DNA of 27,352 nt from a virus (IMGVR_UViG_3300025154_000336:1-27352), one strand, 5' to 3'. Positions 1 to 7,514 are shown, counted from the first letter of the stretch. Translations and numbers: made by a program. Notes: generated by a model not told the origin, from the letters alone.

Positions 1-2
1 TG

Positions 3-230
3 GCGTTGCGGTATGTGATCTTCGAAGGCCTGAGCAGCGCCGGGGCGATCCCACTGCCGGGCGCCAGGCGCGGCGACCAAGTCACGCAGTTGATCGGCGT
101 GGTCAATGTGAGTGGAGACCAGTCGGGCAGTTTTGAGACGGTGATCACCTACGATGACGAAATCCAGCAGACCAGCAGCAGCGACCTGGAGGAGAAATAC
201 TTCCGGGCGCTGCTGGAGAGGCCGGCATGA
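3..230 (+). CDS. Phage structural-region protein, 5' end cut by window
   Basis: The open frame runs in from the left edge, so the true start is not visible; the earliest in-frame start codon is a TTG at position 6. About 75 residues are seen, beta-rich in appearance, with the stretch GARRGDQVTQLIGVVNVSG followed by a Gln/Ser/Thr-rich segment (EIQQTSSSDL). Its stop overlaps the ATG of the head-closure gene (ATGA), so it belongs to the head-completion operon. I do not recognise the family. Position suggests a small head-decoration or connector-region protein, but this is inference from neighbours only. Confidence 0.55.
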   Translation, partial: ALRYVIFEGLSSAGAIPLPGARRGDQVTQLIGVVNVSGDQSGSFETVITYDDEIQQTSSSDLEEKYFRALLERPA

Positions 231-571
231 ACCTGAACGGCAAACCAACTAATCCAGGCGAAATGCGCACATCGATTTCGATCCAAAAGAGAACCGTTTC
301 CACGGAAACGGGCGGTTTCCAGGTGCCGGGGTGGACGACTCTGGCGACGGTGTGGGCGAAGTGGGCGAATTTGCACGGCAGCGAAGTCTGGTTGGCGAAT
401 ACGGTCCAGGCCAGCCAGCCGGCGACGGTGTGGATCCGCTGGCGCAGCGACATTGATGAGACCTGCGCAGTGTTGAAAGGCGGTGTGAGGTATGAAATTG
501 TGAGCCTGGACAATGTCCAGGAACGCAACGAGTACATTGAATTGAAGGTGAAGCGGATGGCAGGTGGATAA
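227..571 (+). CDS. Phage head closure / head-tail adaptor protein (SPP1 gp16-like)
   Basis: The 114-residue product has the layout of the Phage_H_T_join family: an N-terminal 'MRTSISIQKR' beta strand near residue 14, a G-G-x(5)-W segment, a VWAKW motif in the middle, then V-x-I-R-W and G-V-R-Y-E-I-V-S, ending in a strand containing YIELKVKR. Proteins of this family form the ring that closes the head connector and receives the tail. Length fits the family (about 100-120 residues). The start overlaps the previous stop by ATGA, and the next gene (gp10-like) is the usual neighbour. Identification is by pattern and synteny, with no catalytic motif expected. Confidence 0.8.
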   Translation: MNLNGKPTNPGEMRTSISIQKRTVSTETGGFQVPGWTTLATVWAKWANLHGSEVWLANTVQASQPATVWIRWRSDIDETCAVLKGGVRYEIVSLDNVQERNEYIELKVKRMAGG

Positions 572-572
572 C

Positions 573-605
573 GGTAGCCTGTAGCCTGTAGACAGTAGAC
601 TGTAC
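573..605. repeat. Dispersed 7-nt-period repeat, copy 1
   Basis: Directly after the stop of the head-closure gene lies a run of GTAGCCT/GTAGACA/GTAGACT heptads. The same heptad family recurs near 7393, 16458, 19860 and 21864. This copy fills the space between two structural genes and encodes nothing visible. Confidence 0.7.
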
Positions 606-617
606 CTAACCCCCTAG

Positions 618-641
618 CCCCCTTCCCTAAAAGGAAGGGGG
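618..641. repeat. Perfect 9-bp hairpin in a C-rich/G-rich dispersed-type element
   Basis: CCCCCTTCC at 618-626 and GGAAGGGGG at 633-641 form a perfect stem around the loop CTAAAA. The preceding CCCCCTAGC makes this look like a known style of intergenic repeat (family assignment from memory). There is no T tract after it, so it is more likely an inserted repeat or mRNA-stability hairpin than a strong terminator within the structural operon. Confidence 0.6.
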
Positions 642-670
642 AACAGAAGAGAAAACGTGGAGATGATTAT

Positions 671-1204
671 ATGCCGACAAAAGTGACACTAACTTTGGAT
701 GGTTTTGACCAATATCTGGAAGACCTGGTTAAGGCCGGCGAGGACATTGACCAGGTTGCCGATGAGGCGCTGGCTGCCGGCGCGGATGTGCTGGTTGAAG
801 GTATGAGACGCCGGGCCAGTTGGAGCAGGCGCATCCCTCCGTTTATCAATCGCAGTCGGGTTATGAGAGATGGTAATAAGCATTTTGTGTATATCGGGGT
901 ACTGCACGGTTCGCCGCTGCCGATTGCGCGCATGGCAGCAACTTATGAGTTTGGAGGGCGCAAGGTAGCGAGAGAATATAAGCGAAAAAATGAGGATGGC
1001 ACCACTCGGGAGCGTTCTGATGTGCGCCGTTATGACACGCGCTACGGGAAGAAGGGGACAAAGATCGAGTGGAAGACGGCCGGGCGACGGGTGTCACGGC
1101 CATGGATCAAGGCGAGACCGTGGATGCGGAGGACGCTGCGTAGTGACGCCGAGTCCGCCAAGGCGGCGATGGAAGAAGTCTTCCAGGAGTGGTTGAACAA
1201 ATGA
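671..1204 (+). CDS. HK97 gp10-like tail/head-tail joining protein
   Basis: The 177-residue protein starts with the typical gp10 pattern: a hydrophobic/charged strand (VTLTLDGFDQYLEDL), a long amphipathic helix with 'AADEALAAGADVLVEGMR'-like spacing, and a C-terminal part with 'RPWIKARPWMRRTL' before a final helix (AMEEVFQEWL). This arrangement and its place between head closure and the DUF3168-like gene support an HK97-gp10/tail-joining role in attaching the tail tube to the head. Residues 94-140 are unusually basic (KRKNEDGTTRERSDVRRYD), which may be a family-specific insertion. GGAG lies about 8 nt before the ATG. The start of the next gene overlaps the stop (ATGA). Confidence 0.75.
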   Translation: MPTKVTLTLDGFDQYLEDLVKAGEDIDQVADEALAAGADVLVEGMRRRASWSRRIPPFINRSRVMRDGNKHFVYIGVLHGSPLPIARMAATYEFGGRKVAREYKRKNEDGTTRERSDVRRYDTRYGKKGTKIEWKTAGRRVSRPWIKARPWMRRTLRSDAESAKAAMEEVFQEWLNK

Positions 1205-1560
1205 CAGCGACGATCTGGGAGTTGACGCAGAGTGCATTAACCGGCCTGGGCATTCCGTTGGCGGCTGAGGCCTATTTGATGGAGACGCCGGGGGGAGCGC
1301 TGCCGGACCAGTACATCACTTACCAGTTGATTGACATGTCGCCGCTGCAACACGCGGATAACGAAGAAACGCTGCGGGACGAATTGGTGCAGGTAACCGT
1401 CCGCAGCCGCAGCGGCCTGGCAGGGCTGCCAGACGTCATCGGAGCGATGACGGCAGCCGGGTTTATGTTTAGCAACGGACGCGAATTGGAGTACGACCCG
1501 GACGGCCGGCACTTTGGGATTGCGTTCGATTTCGATTATGTTCGGGATTTGGGCAGTTAG
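1201..1560 (+). CDS. Tail completion/terminator protein, DUF3168-like
   Basis: The product is about 119 residues when started at the ATG at 1201, which overlaps the previous stop by ATGA; a GTG twelve bases upstream is possible but less attractive. It has the DUF3168 profile: a short N-terminal helix, 'PDQYITYQLIDMSP' with the conserved P-x-x-x-x-Y strand, then a central strand 'LVQVTVRSRSGLAGL' and a C-terminal strand (FDFDYVRDL). Members of this group cap the tail tube at the head-proximal end. The gene order gp10, DUF3168, major tail protein is standard for long-tailed siphoviruses. Confidence 0.75.
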   Translation: MTATIWELTQSALTGLGIPLAAEAYLMETPGGALPDQYITYQLIDMSPLQHADNEETLRDELVQVTVRSRSGLAGLPDVIGAMTAAGFMFSNGRELEYDPDGRHFGIAFDFDYVRDLGS

Positions 1561-1584
1561 GCGCTGCCCAAGGAGGATGAGAGT

Positions 1585-2493
1585 ATGCCAATTAATCCAA
1601 ATGCGAATGAATATCGCAGTGTGGTCGGGCTCGACAGCCTGTATGTGGCCGAGGTGACAGTCGACAGCGCAGCAGCGTACACGGCCGACACGCCAGAGTA
1701 CCTGGCGCCGGCGGCTCAAGCGAGCCACAAGCCAAGCGTTTCGCACGAACCGCAATATGCGGATAACCAGACCTTCGATGTCATGTCGGCAGAAGGGGAA
1801 ACGGTCATTGAATTAGATTTGACCGGGGTGCCGAACGAAATGTTGGCGAAGATTTCCGGCGAGACTTTCGACGCCGGGAGTGGGCGGGTGTTCGACAGTG
1901 GGAACGCTGAACCGCCCTATTTTGCGCTGATGTTTCGGGCCGAAAAGAGTGGGGGCGGGCATCGCTACTACTCGTACTTGAAAGGGCGCTTCGAAAAGCC
2001 GGCGGAAGAGGCGGCCACGAAGGCAGATAAGGTCAGTCCGAAGACGACCAAGCTGATCTACCATGCGATCGGGACGAAGTACCAGTTCGGGCTGAGCAAG
2101 AGTTACAAGCGGGTGTTCGGCGACACCGACACGACCAGCTTTAGCGCGACGGGCTGGTTCAGCCAGGTGCAGACGCCGACCAGCAGCGCCCCCAGCGCTC
2201 TGGCGTTGAGTTCGTCTGACCCGACGGATGGCGCCAGCGGTGTGGCGGTCAATAAGACCATCACCCTGACCTTCAACAATGCCCTGGTGAATGCGGCGAT
2301 CAACGGTGTGATCGTGTCGCTGGCGGATGGGACGCTGAAGGCGACCACCAACAGCCTGGATACCACCAAGAAGATCATGACGGTTGACCCGACTACCGAT
2401 CTGACCGGCGGCAGCACGTACCTGGTGACCATTGCGGTAACCGATATCTACGGGCAGACGCTGAGCAGTGTGGTGAACTTCGCAACTGTCTAA
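1585..2493 (+). CDS. Major tail (tube) protein with C-terminal Ig-like domain
   Basis: A strong ribosome-binding site (AAGGAGG, about 8 nt upstream) precedes the ATG, fitting a highly expressed tube protein. Residues 1-200 carry the tube fold pattern (N-terminal 'YVAEVTVDSAAAYTADTPEYLAP', a central 'ELDLTGVPNEMLAKISG' and 'YFALMFRAEKSGG' followed by an aromatic 'YYSYLKGRFEKP'). Residues about 210-302 form a separate domain with the SbsA/Big_5 Ig-like signature: DPTDGASGVAVNKTITLTF, then TTKKIMTVDPTTDLTGGSTY and a closing 'VTIAVTDIYGQTL' strand. Such domains decorate phage tubes and can bind cell-surface glycans. It sits between the tail completion protein and the tail chaperones, as expected. 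Confidence 0.85.
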   Translation: MPINPNANEYRSVVGLDSLYVAEVTVDSAAAYTADTPEYLAPAAQASHKPSVSHEPQYADNQTFDVMSAEGETVIELDLTGVPNEMLAKISGETFDAGSGRVFDSGNAEPPYFALMFRAEKSGGGHRYYSYLKGRFEKPAEEAATKADKVSPKTTKLIYHAIGTKYQFGLSKSYKRVFGDTDTTSFSATGWFSQVQTPTSSAPSALALSSSDPTDGASGVAVNKTITLTFNNALVNAAINGVIVSLADGTLKATTNSLDTTKKIMTVDPTTDLTGGSTYLVTIAVTDIYGQTLSSVVNFATV

Positions 2494-2514
2494 CCCTACC
2501 CTACCCTAAAAGAA

Positions 2515-2553
2515 GCCTGCGGGTACGGCTGCTCCTCGGCCGTATCCGCAGGC
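2515..2553 (+). terminator. 15-bp hairpin after the major tail gene, probable attenuator
   Basis: GCCTGCGGGTACGGC (2515-2529) pairs with GCCGTATCCGCAGGC (2539-2553) with a single G-U pair and a 9-nt loop. It lies between the major tail gene and the tail chaperone gene. No U tract follows, so it may partly terminate transcription or protect the 3' end of the tail mRNA and so keep tube protein above the downstream proteins. That role is inference; the structure is seen directly. Confidence 0.6.
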
Positions 2554-2569
2554 AACGGAGATCGAACCT

Positions 2570-2878
2570 ATGCCCACTATGATGACGATTACGCTATATG
2601 ACGAAAACAGCGAGCCCAAAAAGAAGTTTAACCGCGGCTTTGTGCCGTGGAAGTTGCTTAAAAAAGCGGTGCGGCTGAGCAAGAGCATTGATGTCGACGA
2701 CCTGGGCGAAGAGAGCCTGGATGAGTTGGCCGGATTGGTGGTCGAGACATTCGGCAACCAGTTCACGATTGACGAATTGAACGAAGGGGCCGACATCACA
2801 GAGATGATCACGGTGCTGCAAACCGTGATCAGCAAAGCGAAACAGGCGATGGGAAACCCTATCAAGCCGGACCGTTGA
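2570..2878 (+). CDS. Tail assembly chaperone, zero-frame product (gpG-like)
   Basis: This 102-residue acidic/helical protein sits between the major tail protein and the tape measure, where siphoviruses keep the G/GT chaperone pair. It has a short beta start (MTITLYDENSEPKKKFN), 'VPWKLLKKAVRLSKS', then acidic helices ending in 'AKQAMGNPIKPDR'. Chaperones of this class coat the tape measure during tail assembly and are absent from the virion. The codons ATG-GGA-AAC near the 3' end contain a GGGAAAC slippery heptamer in the correct phase for a -1 slip. GGAG lies about 8 nt before the ATG. Sequence conservation in this family is low, so the call depends on position, size and the frameshift signal. 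Confidence 0.8.
   Translation: MPTMMTITLYDENSEPKKKFNRGFVPWKLLKKAVRLSKSIDVDDLGEESLDELAGLVVETFGNQFTIDELNEGADITEMITVLQTVISKAKQAMGNPIKPDR
2851..2857 (+). promoter_or_regulatory. Programmed -1 ribosomal frameshift site GGGAAAC
   Basis: The heptamer is phased G-GGA-AAC in the zero frame, the X-XXY-YYZ form, and differs from the well-known lambda G/T site only in its last base. Eight nucleotides downstream a hairpin can form: GCCGG 2866-2870 with CCGGC 2887-2891, and an inner CCGT 2872-2875 with ACGG 2879-2882. The zero-frame TGA at 2876-2878 lies in the apical loop. After slippage, reading continues without a stop through the second chaperone frame to 3093. Confidence 0.85.
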
Positions 2879-3093
2879 ACGGCGGCCCGGCGCAGGCAAT
2901 TGAGAGCGACGGCAGCGTGTGGATGATTGACCTGGAGATCACACTGGCGCAAGCCTTTGGCTGGTCGCTGAGAGATATTGACGAAACAGATATCGAAAGC
3001 CTGCTGCCGTTTGTAGCACGGATAGGCAAGCAGAAAAGCGCAGCAGGCGGCAAGCCAGAAACGGCTTATTGCGATGAGGTGAACTGGCTATGA
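2857..3093 (+). CDS. Tail assembly chaperone, T part of the -1 frameshift product (gpGT-like)
   Basis: This frame is open from the slippery site and reads, after the slip, PYQAGPLNGGPAQAIES, then a conserved-looking helix 'LEITLAQAFGWSLRDID' and 'ESLLPFVARIGKQK'. The A-x-x-F-G-W-S-L motif is characteristic of T-domain partners that touch the tape measure. A free-standing start would have to be the TTG at 2875, which has no Shine-Dalgarno sequence, so expression as a fusion 2570-3093 of about 174 residues is favoured. Its stop overlaps the ATG of the next gene (ATGA). The relation of the frames (shift from codon phase 2 to phase 1) is exactly -1. Confidence 0.8.
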   Translation, partial: PYQAGPLNGGPAQAIESDGSVWMIDLEITLAQAFGWSLRDIDETDIESLLPFVARIGKQKSAAGGKPETAYCDEVNWL

Positions 3094-4130
3094 TCAACGG
3101 CAAAGGGATATTTATCTGGAAGAGCAAACACTGCGAAGATGGTTCGATCAGCGCGATCGTGCAGGCGTGCAAATCGCTGGGTTTGAACTGGGTGACGCTG
3201 AAGATCGGAGATGCAGCGTCTCAGTTCTTCGCGAGTTTCTCGGATATGCCGGCAGCGGTGGCGGCGTTCCGGGCGGCAGGAATTAGCGTTTGGGGATGGC
3301 ATTATGTGTATGGCGGGGTACACCTGAAAAAAGACGGTACGCCATACAATTACGGGCCAACCCCAGAACAGGAAGCGTCTTTTGCGTTGAAGCAGGTGCA
3401 CGAACTTCAATTAGCCGGATACATTGTTGATGCAGAATCGCAGTACAAGGTTTTCGGCCAGGTAGAGCGGGCCAAGCGCTTTGTGGCTGGGATTGCTCGG
3501 ATTGACGTTCCGGTGGCGCTGTGCAGTTATCGATTCCCGTCGCTGCACCGGGAGTTGCCGTGGGCAGAGTTCCTGAGTATTGCAGATCTGCATATGCCGC
3601 AGGTCTATTGGGGCAAGGGTAACGCAGTGTCCGACCTGGATCGGAGCATGCAGCAATTGAGCGCCCTGAAGGCGCTACCATTTGCACCGGTAGGACGGGC
3701 CTACATCGGCGACGGCTACGCCTCGCCGGGTCCAGACAGAGACGAAATCCGGGCATTCCTACTCAGGGCAGTCGAACGGGGCTGTCTGGCTGCGAGCTTC
3801 TGGTCGCTGGATCATTTGTACCTGCATGACGGCGGCCCGGAGCGGGGAGGCGCGATTGCGGCGTTTGTGTGGGCGGGAGAGGTTCCCCCACCACCCCCTG
3901 ATCCGGAGAGCAGGCCGACGGTGATCGGAAAAATCCGGGTGCTGGCCGGGGCGTTGAATGTGCGGGCCGGCCCTGGTGCGCAGTACCGCGATGTGGGCGA
4001 CCTGGTGCACGATACGGAATGGTTTGTGATCAGCAGTAGCGGCGATTGGGCACAGATTGGCCATGGTGTTTGGTGCAAGACCGGCCCAGGCCTGGCCGAA
4101 TGGTTGACACGGTATACCTTACACGAATGA
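3090..4130 (+). CDS. TIM-barrel glycosidase-like protein with C-terminal SH3b domain
   Basis: The 346-residue protein has two parts. Residues 1-262 follow a GH25-like barrel rhythm: GIFIWKSKHC at strand 1, GISVWGWHYVYG near 64-75, an acidic strand end YIVDAES with D114 and E116 as possible catalytic residues, VALCSYRF, HMPQVYWG near 168-175, and a late AASFWSLDHL strand. A poly-proline linker (266-271) leads to an SH3b domain (about 278-335; LNVRAGPGAQYRDVGDL). SH3b domains bind peptidoglycan, so a wall-degrading role is likely. No signal peptide or membrane segment is visible. It lies between the tail chaperones and the tape measure, overlapping the chaperone stop by ATGA, so it could be a tail-associated lysin or the endolysin itself. 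The exact glycosidase family is uncertain. Confidence 0.65.
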   Translation: MINGKGIFIWKSKHCEDGSISAIVQACKSLGLNWVTLKIGDAASQFFASFSDMPAAVAAFRAAGISVWGWHYVYGGVHLKKDGTPYNYGPTPEQEASFALKQVHELQLAGYIVDAESQYKVFGQVERAKRFVAGIARIDVPVALCSYRFPSLHRELPWAEFLSIADLHMPQVYWGKGNAVSDLDRSMQQLSALKALPFAPVGRAYIGDGYASPGPDRDEIRAFLLRAVERGCLAASFWSLDHLYLHDGGPERGGAIAAFVWAGEVPPPPPDPESRPTVIGKIRVLAGALNVRAGPGAQYRDVGDLVHDTEWFVISSSGDWAQIGHGVWCKTGPGLAEWLTRYTLHE

Positions 4131-4144
4131 TGAGGATGTGAGCG

Positions 4145-6514
4145 ATGGCTGGAGATAAACGGTTAAGCGCCAGATTTGGGGCAGATACGACGGATTTCAA
4201 GACCGGAATATCGGCAATTAACCGGGATATCAGAGTCCTGGAATCGGGCTTCCGGGCTTCCGCAGCCAGCCTGGGGGATTGGACGAAATCGGCTAACGGC
4301 CTGGAGCAGCGGGCGAAGAGCCTGACCGACCAGATTGCCCTACAAAAAGAGAAAGTTGCGGCGCTGACGGTCGAATATGAGCGCCAGGTTGAGGCTGAGG
4401 GAGAGAACAGTGTAGCGGCGCAAAACGCCCTGATCGAGCTGAACAAACAGACCGAAGCGCTGGGCAAGATGGAAAGCGAGCTGGGCAGCACAGAAAGCGC
4501 CCTGGCTGAGATGCAGAGCGGTTCGGAAGATGCGTCGGAGTCGGTCGCCGACCTGGGGGAGAAAAGCGAAACTACCGGCGGGCTGCTGGCGGGGATGGGT
4601 GGAATTGCCAGCGGGCTGGGAACGGCTCTGAAGGCCGGAATTACAGCAGTGCTCAGCCTGGCCGCGGCCGTGGCCGGGCTGAGCGCCGGGATCGGTAAGC
4701 TCGTATTAGATGCGGCTGCCGGCGCCGGGGAACTGGTGGATCTGAGTATCAAAACCGGAATCAGTACCACGCGCTTACAGGAGCTGGATTATGTGGCCAA
4801 ACAGGTCGGCACAACTACGGAGACGATCACCGGGGCCATGGCGCGTTTGACCCGGGGGATGGGGGCGGCGGTAGAGCAGACAGGAGATTTCAACGATAAA
4901 TCAAATGAAGCCTTCAGAAAATTAGAGAATGTAAGAAAAGAATTATCGGGGCTTACTGAAGGAACAGATGAATACAATAAAAAGCTTGAGGAACTGAAAG
5001 CTGCTGGAAGAGCTTATGGCGATATCAATATGGGGCCTCAAGCCGCCGCTTTTGATCAGTTAGGTGTATCCGTTACAGATGTTGACGGTAATTTGCGTGA
5101 CAGCGAAGCGGTTTTCTCGGACGCGATCACAGCCCTGGGCAATATGACAAACGAGACCGAGCGAGATGTTATCGCCATGGATCTGTTTGGCAAGAGCGCC
5201 CAGGAGCTGAACCCGTTGATCAAGGCCGGCAGCGAAGAAATTGCCAGGCTGAGCGAAGAGGCAAACACCATGGGGGCGGTGATTGGAGAAGATGACGTTG
5301 ACAGCCTGGAAACCTTCGGGGATACGCTGGAGTCGTTGAAAAGCGGAATGCAGGGCACGGCTGGCACCATTGCAGCGGCGCTGGTACCAGGGTTTCAGAG
5401 CCTGGCCGACGAGGCCGGCGGCTATATGCAGCAGTTTGCGGAGGTTGTCAAAGGGTCGGACGGGGATATCGGCAAGATGGCCGAGGGAATTGGGGGGGTG
5501 ATCGGCGATATCGTCGGCAGCCTGGCCAAGCAGGCGCCGCAGATGCTGCAGGCGGGGCTCGGCATCCTGCAGGGCATTATTACCAGCGTGATCGGGCTGC
5601 TGCCGACTCTGCTGCCGATGGTGATCGAACTGGTGCTGACGATCGTAAATTTCATCGTGGCGAATTTGCCAATGCTCATCGACGCGGCGGTGCAGATTAT
5701 CGTGGCGTTGGCGCTGGGGATTGCCCAGGCGCTGCCGACTCTGATTCCAACGATTTTAGGGATTATCCCAACCGTGATCTACGCGCTTCTCGAAAATCTG
5801 CCGCTCCTGGTTGGGGCGGCCCTGCAAATTATTGTAGCGTTGGCTGCCGGGTTGATCGAGGCGATTCCAACCCTGATCCTGGAAATCCCAAAGATCATCG
5901 TGGCGCTGGAAATGGCGCTGCGAGAATCCAAGCCACTGCTCCTGGCGGCCGGCAAACAAATGCTGGTCGATATCCTCTCGGCTATCGCAGAGAGTATTCC
6001 GGCTCTGCAGCAGGGTGCAATCGATTTGATTACCCAGTTTTCATCGGGTATTGCCCTGGCCGCCGGGGCAATTTCAGACATGGGCAAGGCGATTGTGGAT
6101 GGCCTATGGGAGGGAATAAAAACACAGTGGGAGACGCTGACGACGAATGTTTCCAGCCTGTTCACCGGGCTCGTGGATTGGATCAAGGGGCTGTTGGGGA
6201 TCGCGTCGCCATCCACCGTATTTGCAGGGATTGGACAGAACATGGCCATGGGCCTGGGCAGCGGGTTTAGCAAAGCCTTCGATGGGATCGAACAAAGGAT
6301 CGCTGGAGCGGTCCAAGATCTAGGAGCGGCTATTGGTGGTGGGGCTACTCTGGCCGGCGCCGGGGCGATGGGGCCTGGTTCGATCCAGATCAACCTGGGC
6401 GGGATCAATATCCCGATTACCGGAAACGGCGACGCAGCAGCGATTGGCGCAGCGGCGCGGCGGGGAGCCAAGCAGGGCCTGGTCGATGCCATGCGGGCTC
6501 ACGGGATGATTTAG
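4145..6514 (+). CDS. Phage tail tape measure protein
   Basis: The 789-residue product shows the usual tape-measure plan. An N-terminal coiled coil carries 'INRDIRVLESGFRASAASLGDW' and heptad-rich helices to about residue 130. A Gly/Ala hydrophobic stretch follows (about 150-190), then the motif 'AAFDQLGVSVTDVDGNLRD' (about 298-316) found in many tape measures. Long hydrophobic repeats span about 485-588 (AALQIIVALAAGLIEAIPTL type), and the C-terminus includes 'GLLGIASPSTVFAGIGQNMAMGL', a conserved tape-measure tail motif. The protein sets tail length and is ejected into the cell envelope with the DNA. Residues about 248-316 are encoded by conspicuously AT-richer DNA than the rest (see findings). 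Confidence 0.92.
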   Translation: MAGDKRLSARFGADTTDFKTGISAINRDIRVLESGFRASAASLGDWTKSANGLEQRAKSLTDQIALQKEKVAALTVEYERQVEAEGENSVAAQNALIELNKQTEALGKMESELGSTESALAEMQSGSEDASESVADLGEKSETTGGLLAGMGGIASGLGTALKAGITAVLSLAAAVAGLSAGIGKLVLDAAAGAGELVDLSIKTGISTTRLQELDYVAKQVGTTTETITGAMARLTRGMGAAVEQTGDFNDKSNEAFRKLENVRKELSGLTEGTDEYNKKLEELKAAGRAYGDINMGPQAAAFDQLGVSVTDVDGNLRDSEAVFSDAITALGNMTNETERDVIAMDLFGKSAQELNPLIKAGSEEIARLSEEANTMGAVIGEDDVDSLETFGDTLESLKSGMQGTAGTIAAALVPGFQSLADEAGGYMQQFAEVVKGSDGDIGKMAEGIGGVIGDIVGSLAKQAPQMLQAGLGILQGIITSVIGLLPTLLPMVIELVLTIVNFIVANLPMLIDAAVQIIVALALGIAQALPTLIPTILGIIPTVIYALLENLPLLVGAALQIIVALAAGLIEAIPTLILEIPKIIVALEMALRESKPLLLAAGKQMLVDILSAIAESIPALQQGAIDLITQFSSGIALAAGAISDMGKAIVDGLWEGIKTQWETLTTNVSSLFTGLVDWIKGLLGIASPSTVFAGIGQNMAMGLGSGFSKAFDGIEQRIAGAVQDLGAAIGGGATLAGAGAMGPGSIQINLGGINIPITGNGDAAAIGAAARRGAKQGLVDAMRAHGMI

Positions 6515-6522
6515 GAGAGTCT

Positions 6523-7392
6523 ATGTACCGATTGGTCAGGTTCGGCACGACGGATATCGAATACCTAAACCAGGTAGACATGATTGGCGGCGGGGGAACG
6601 CCAGTCTCGTATATGCGACTGCCGGGAGGCGGTGCGATCGATGGGTATGCCGGCCGGCAAATGTACCCGGGCGCGGTGGAGCGCACGAAAAACGTCCGGC
6701 TATGGTCCGCCACGGAAGCCGGGCTCGACAATGTGTACTATGCGTTGCTGGCGCTGCAGGGGAAACGTGACAGACTCTACCGCCGGACCAGCCAGGGAGA
6801 TATCCACTGGCAGTATGCCCGGCTGGCGGCGCTGGACGCCGAACGCAACTACGAGCAGGCGAAGTATCGACGGATCCAGGATATCAACCTGCGGTTCGTG
6901 ACGCAGGAGGCGGACTGGCGGGGGGCGCTGTGGACGCCGGGCGGACTGACGTTTGACAGCGGTTACTATTTTGACACCGGACTGCATTTTGACACCGGAC
7001 TGAGTCACAGCCTGGGCGCCAGCCCGGATAGTTGGGTAGTGACCGTTGGATCGGCGAGCGACCCGGGTCGGGCCGTGGTGCGCAACCTGAAGATCACGAT
7101 CAATGCGGGTGATGCGATTTTGACCAATCCGGTGATTGCACGCACCGGCGGCGAGACGCTAACATACACAGGGAATATCCCCAGCGGGGGAAGCCTGGTA
7201 ATTGACTGTGGGTTGATGCAGGTGAGCTGCACGGGGGTGTCCAATGCCTATGATAACCTGACCTTTGCGGCTACGGCCGACATGGCAGCCTGGTTCACGT
7301 TGCTGGCGGGGAGCAACACGCTCACGATCACCTACAGCGGTGGGGGAACCGGCAAGAGTATAAGTATGGAATATTATGAGGCTTGGGCTTAG
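6523..7392 (+). CDS. Distal tail (Dit-like) protein
   Basis: This 289-residue protein lies directly after the tape measure with an AGGAGA ribosome-binding site, the standard place for the distal tail hexamer that joins tube and baseplate. Its N-terminus (MYRLVRFGTTDIEYLNQVD) and the middle 'QDINLRFVTQEADWRG' resemble Dit-type proteins, where a tube-like domain is followed by a galectin-like domain. The second half (about 150-289) is a beta sandwich-like sequence with 'GETLTYTGNIPSGGSLVIDC'. A tandem DNA repeat encodes FDTGL twice near residue 150, at the domain boundary. Function is assigned by position and architecture; sequence similarity is limited. Confidence 0.7.
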   Translation: MYRLVRFGTTDIEYLNQVDMIGGGGTPVSYMRLPGGGAIDGYAGRQMYPGAVERTKNVRLWSATEAGLDNVYYALLALQGKRDRLYRRTSQGDIHWQYARLAALDAERNYEQAKYRRIQDINLRFVTQEADWRGALWTPGGLTFDSGYYFDTGLHFDTGLSHSLGASPDSWVVTVGSASDPGRAVVRNLKITINAGDAILTNPVIARTGGETLTYTGNIPSGGSLVIDCGLMQVSCTGVSNAYDNLTFAATADMAAWFTLLAGSNTLTITYSGGGTGKSISMEYYEAWA

Positions 7393-7434
7393 GAGTAGTC
7401 AGTTGACAGTAGTCAGTAGCCAGTGAATGCAGGC
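7393..7434. repeat. Dispersed 7-nt-period repeat, copy 2
   Basis: Immediately after the distal tail stop is AGTAGTCAGTTGACAGTAGT and further heptads, ending in GTAGCCAGTGAATGCAGG. That tail matches the copy near 16458 almost exactly (GTAGCCAGTAAATACAGG), so the shared unit is longer than the heptads alone. Confidence 0.7.
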
Positions 7435-7475
7435 TACGAGATAGCAAAAGCAGCGTGATGGTGTGGCTCTGGATG

Positions 7476-7514
7476 AACCACAAAGGACACAAAGGGCACA
7501 AAGGTTTCAAAGGA
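7476..7514. repeat. ACCACAAAGGACAC dispersed repeat, copy 1, supplying a ribosome-binding site
   Basis: AACCACAAAGGACACAAAGG is followed by two further CAAAGG-like units. The last AAAGGA (7509-7514) lies exactly 7 nt before the GTG start of the hub gene and is its only good Shine-Dalgarno candidate. A second copy sits at 25152-25180 in the same relation to another gene. Confidence 0.7.

Noticed and set aside
2875-3093. Independent gene starting at TTG 2875
   Set aside because: There is no ribosome-binding site, and the upstream slippery heptamer and open frame explain its expression as a fusion.
4030-4770. A long minus-strand frame opposite the tape measure start
   Set aside because: Ser/Ala/Pro-rich antisense artefact with no start signal, opposite a clear tape measure.
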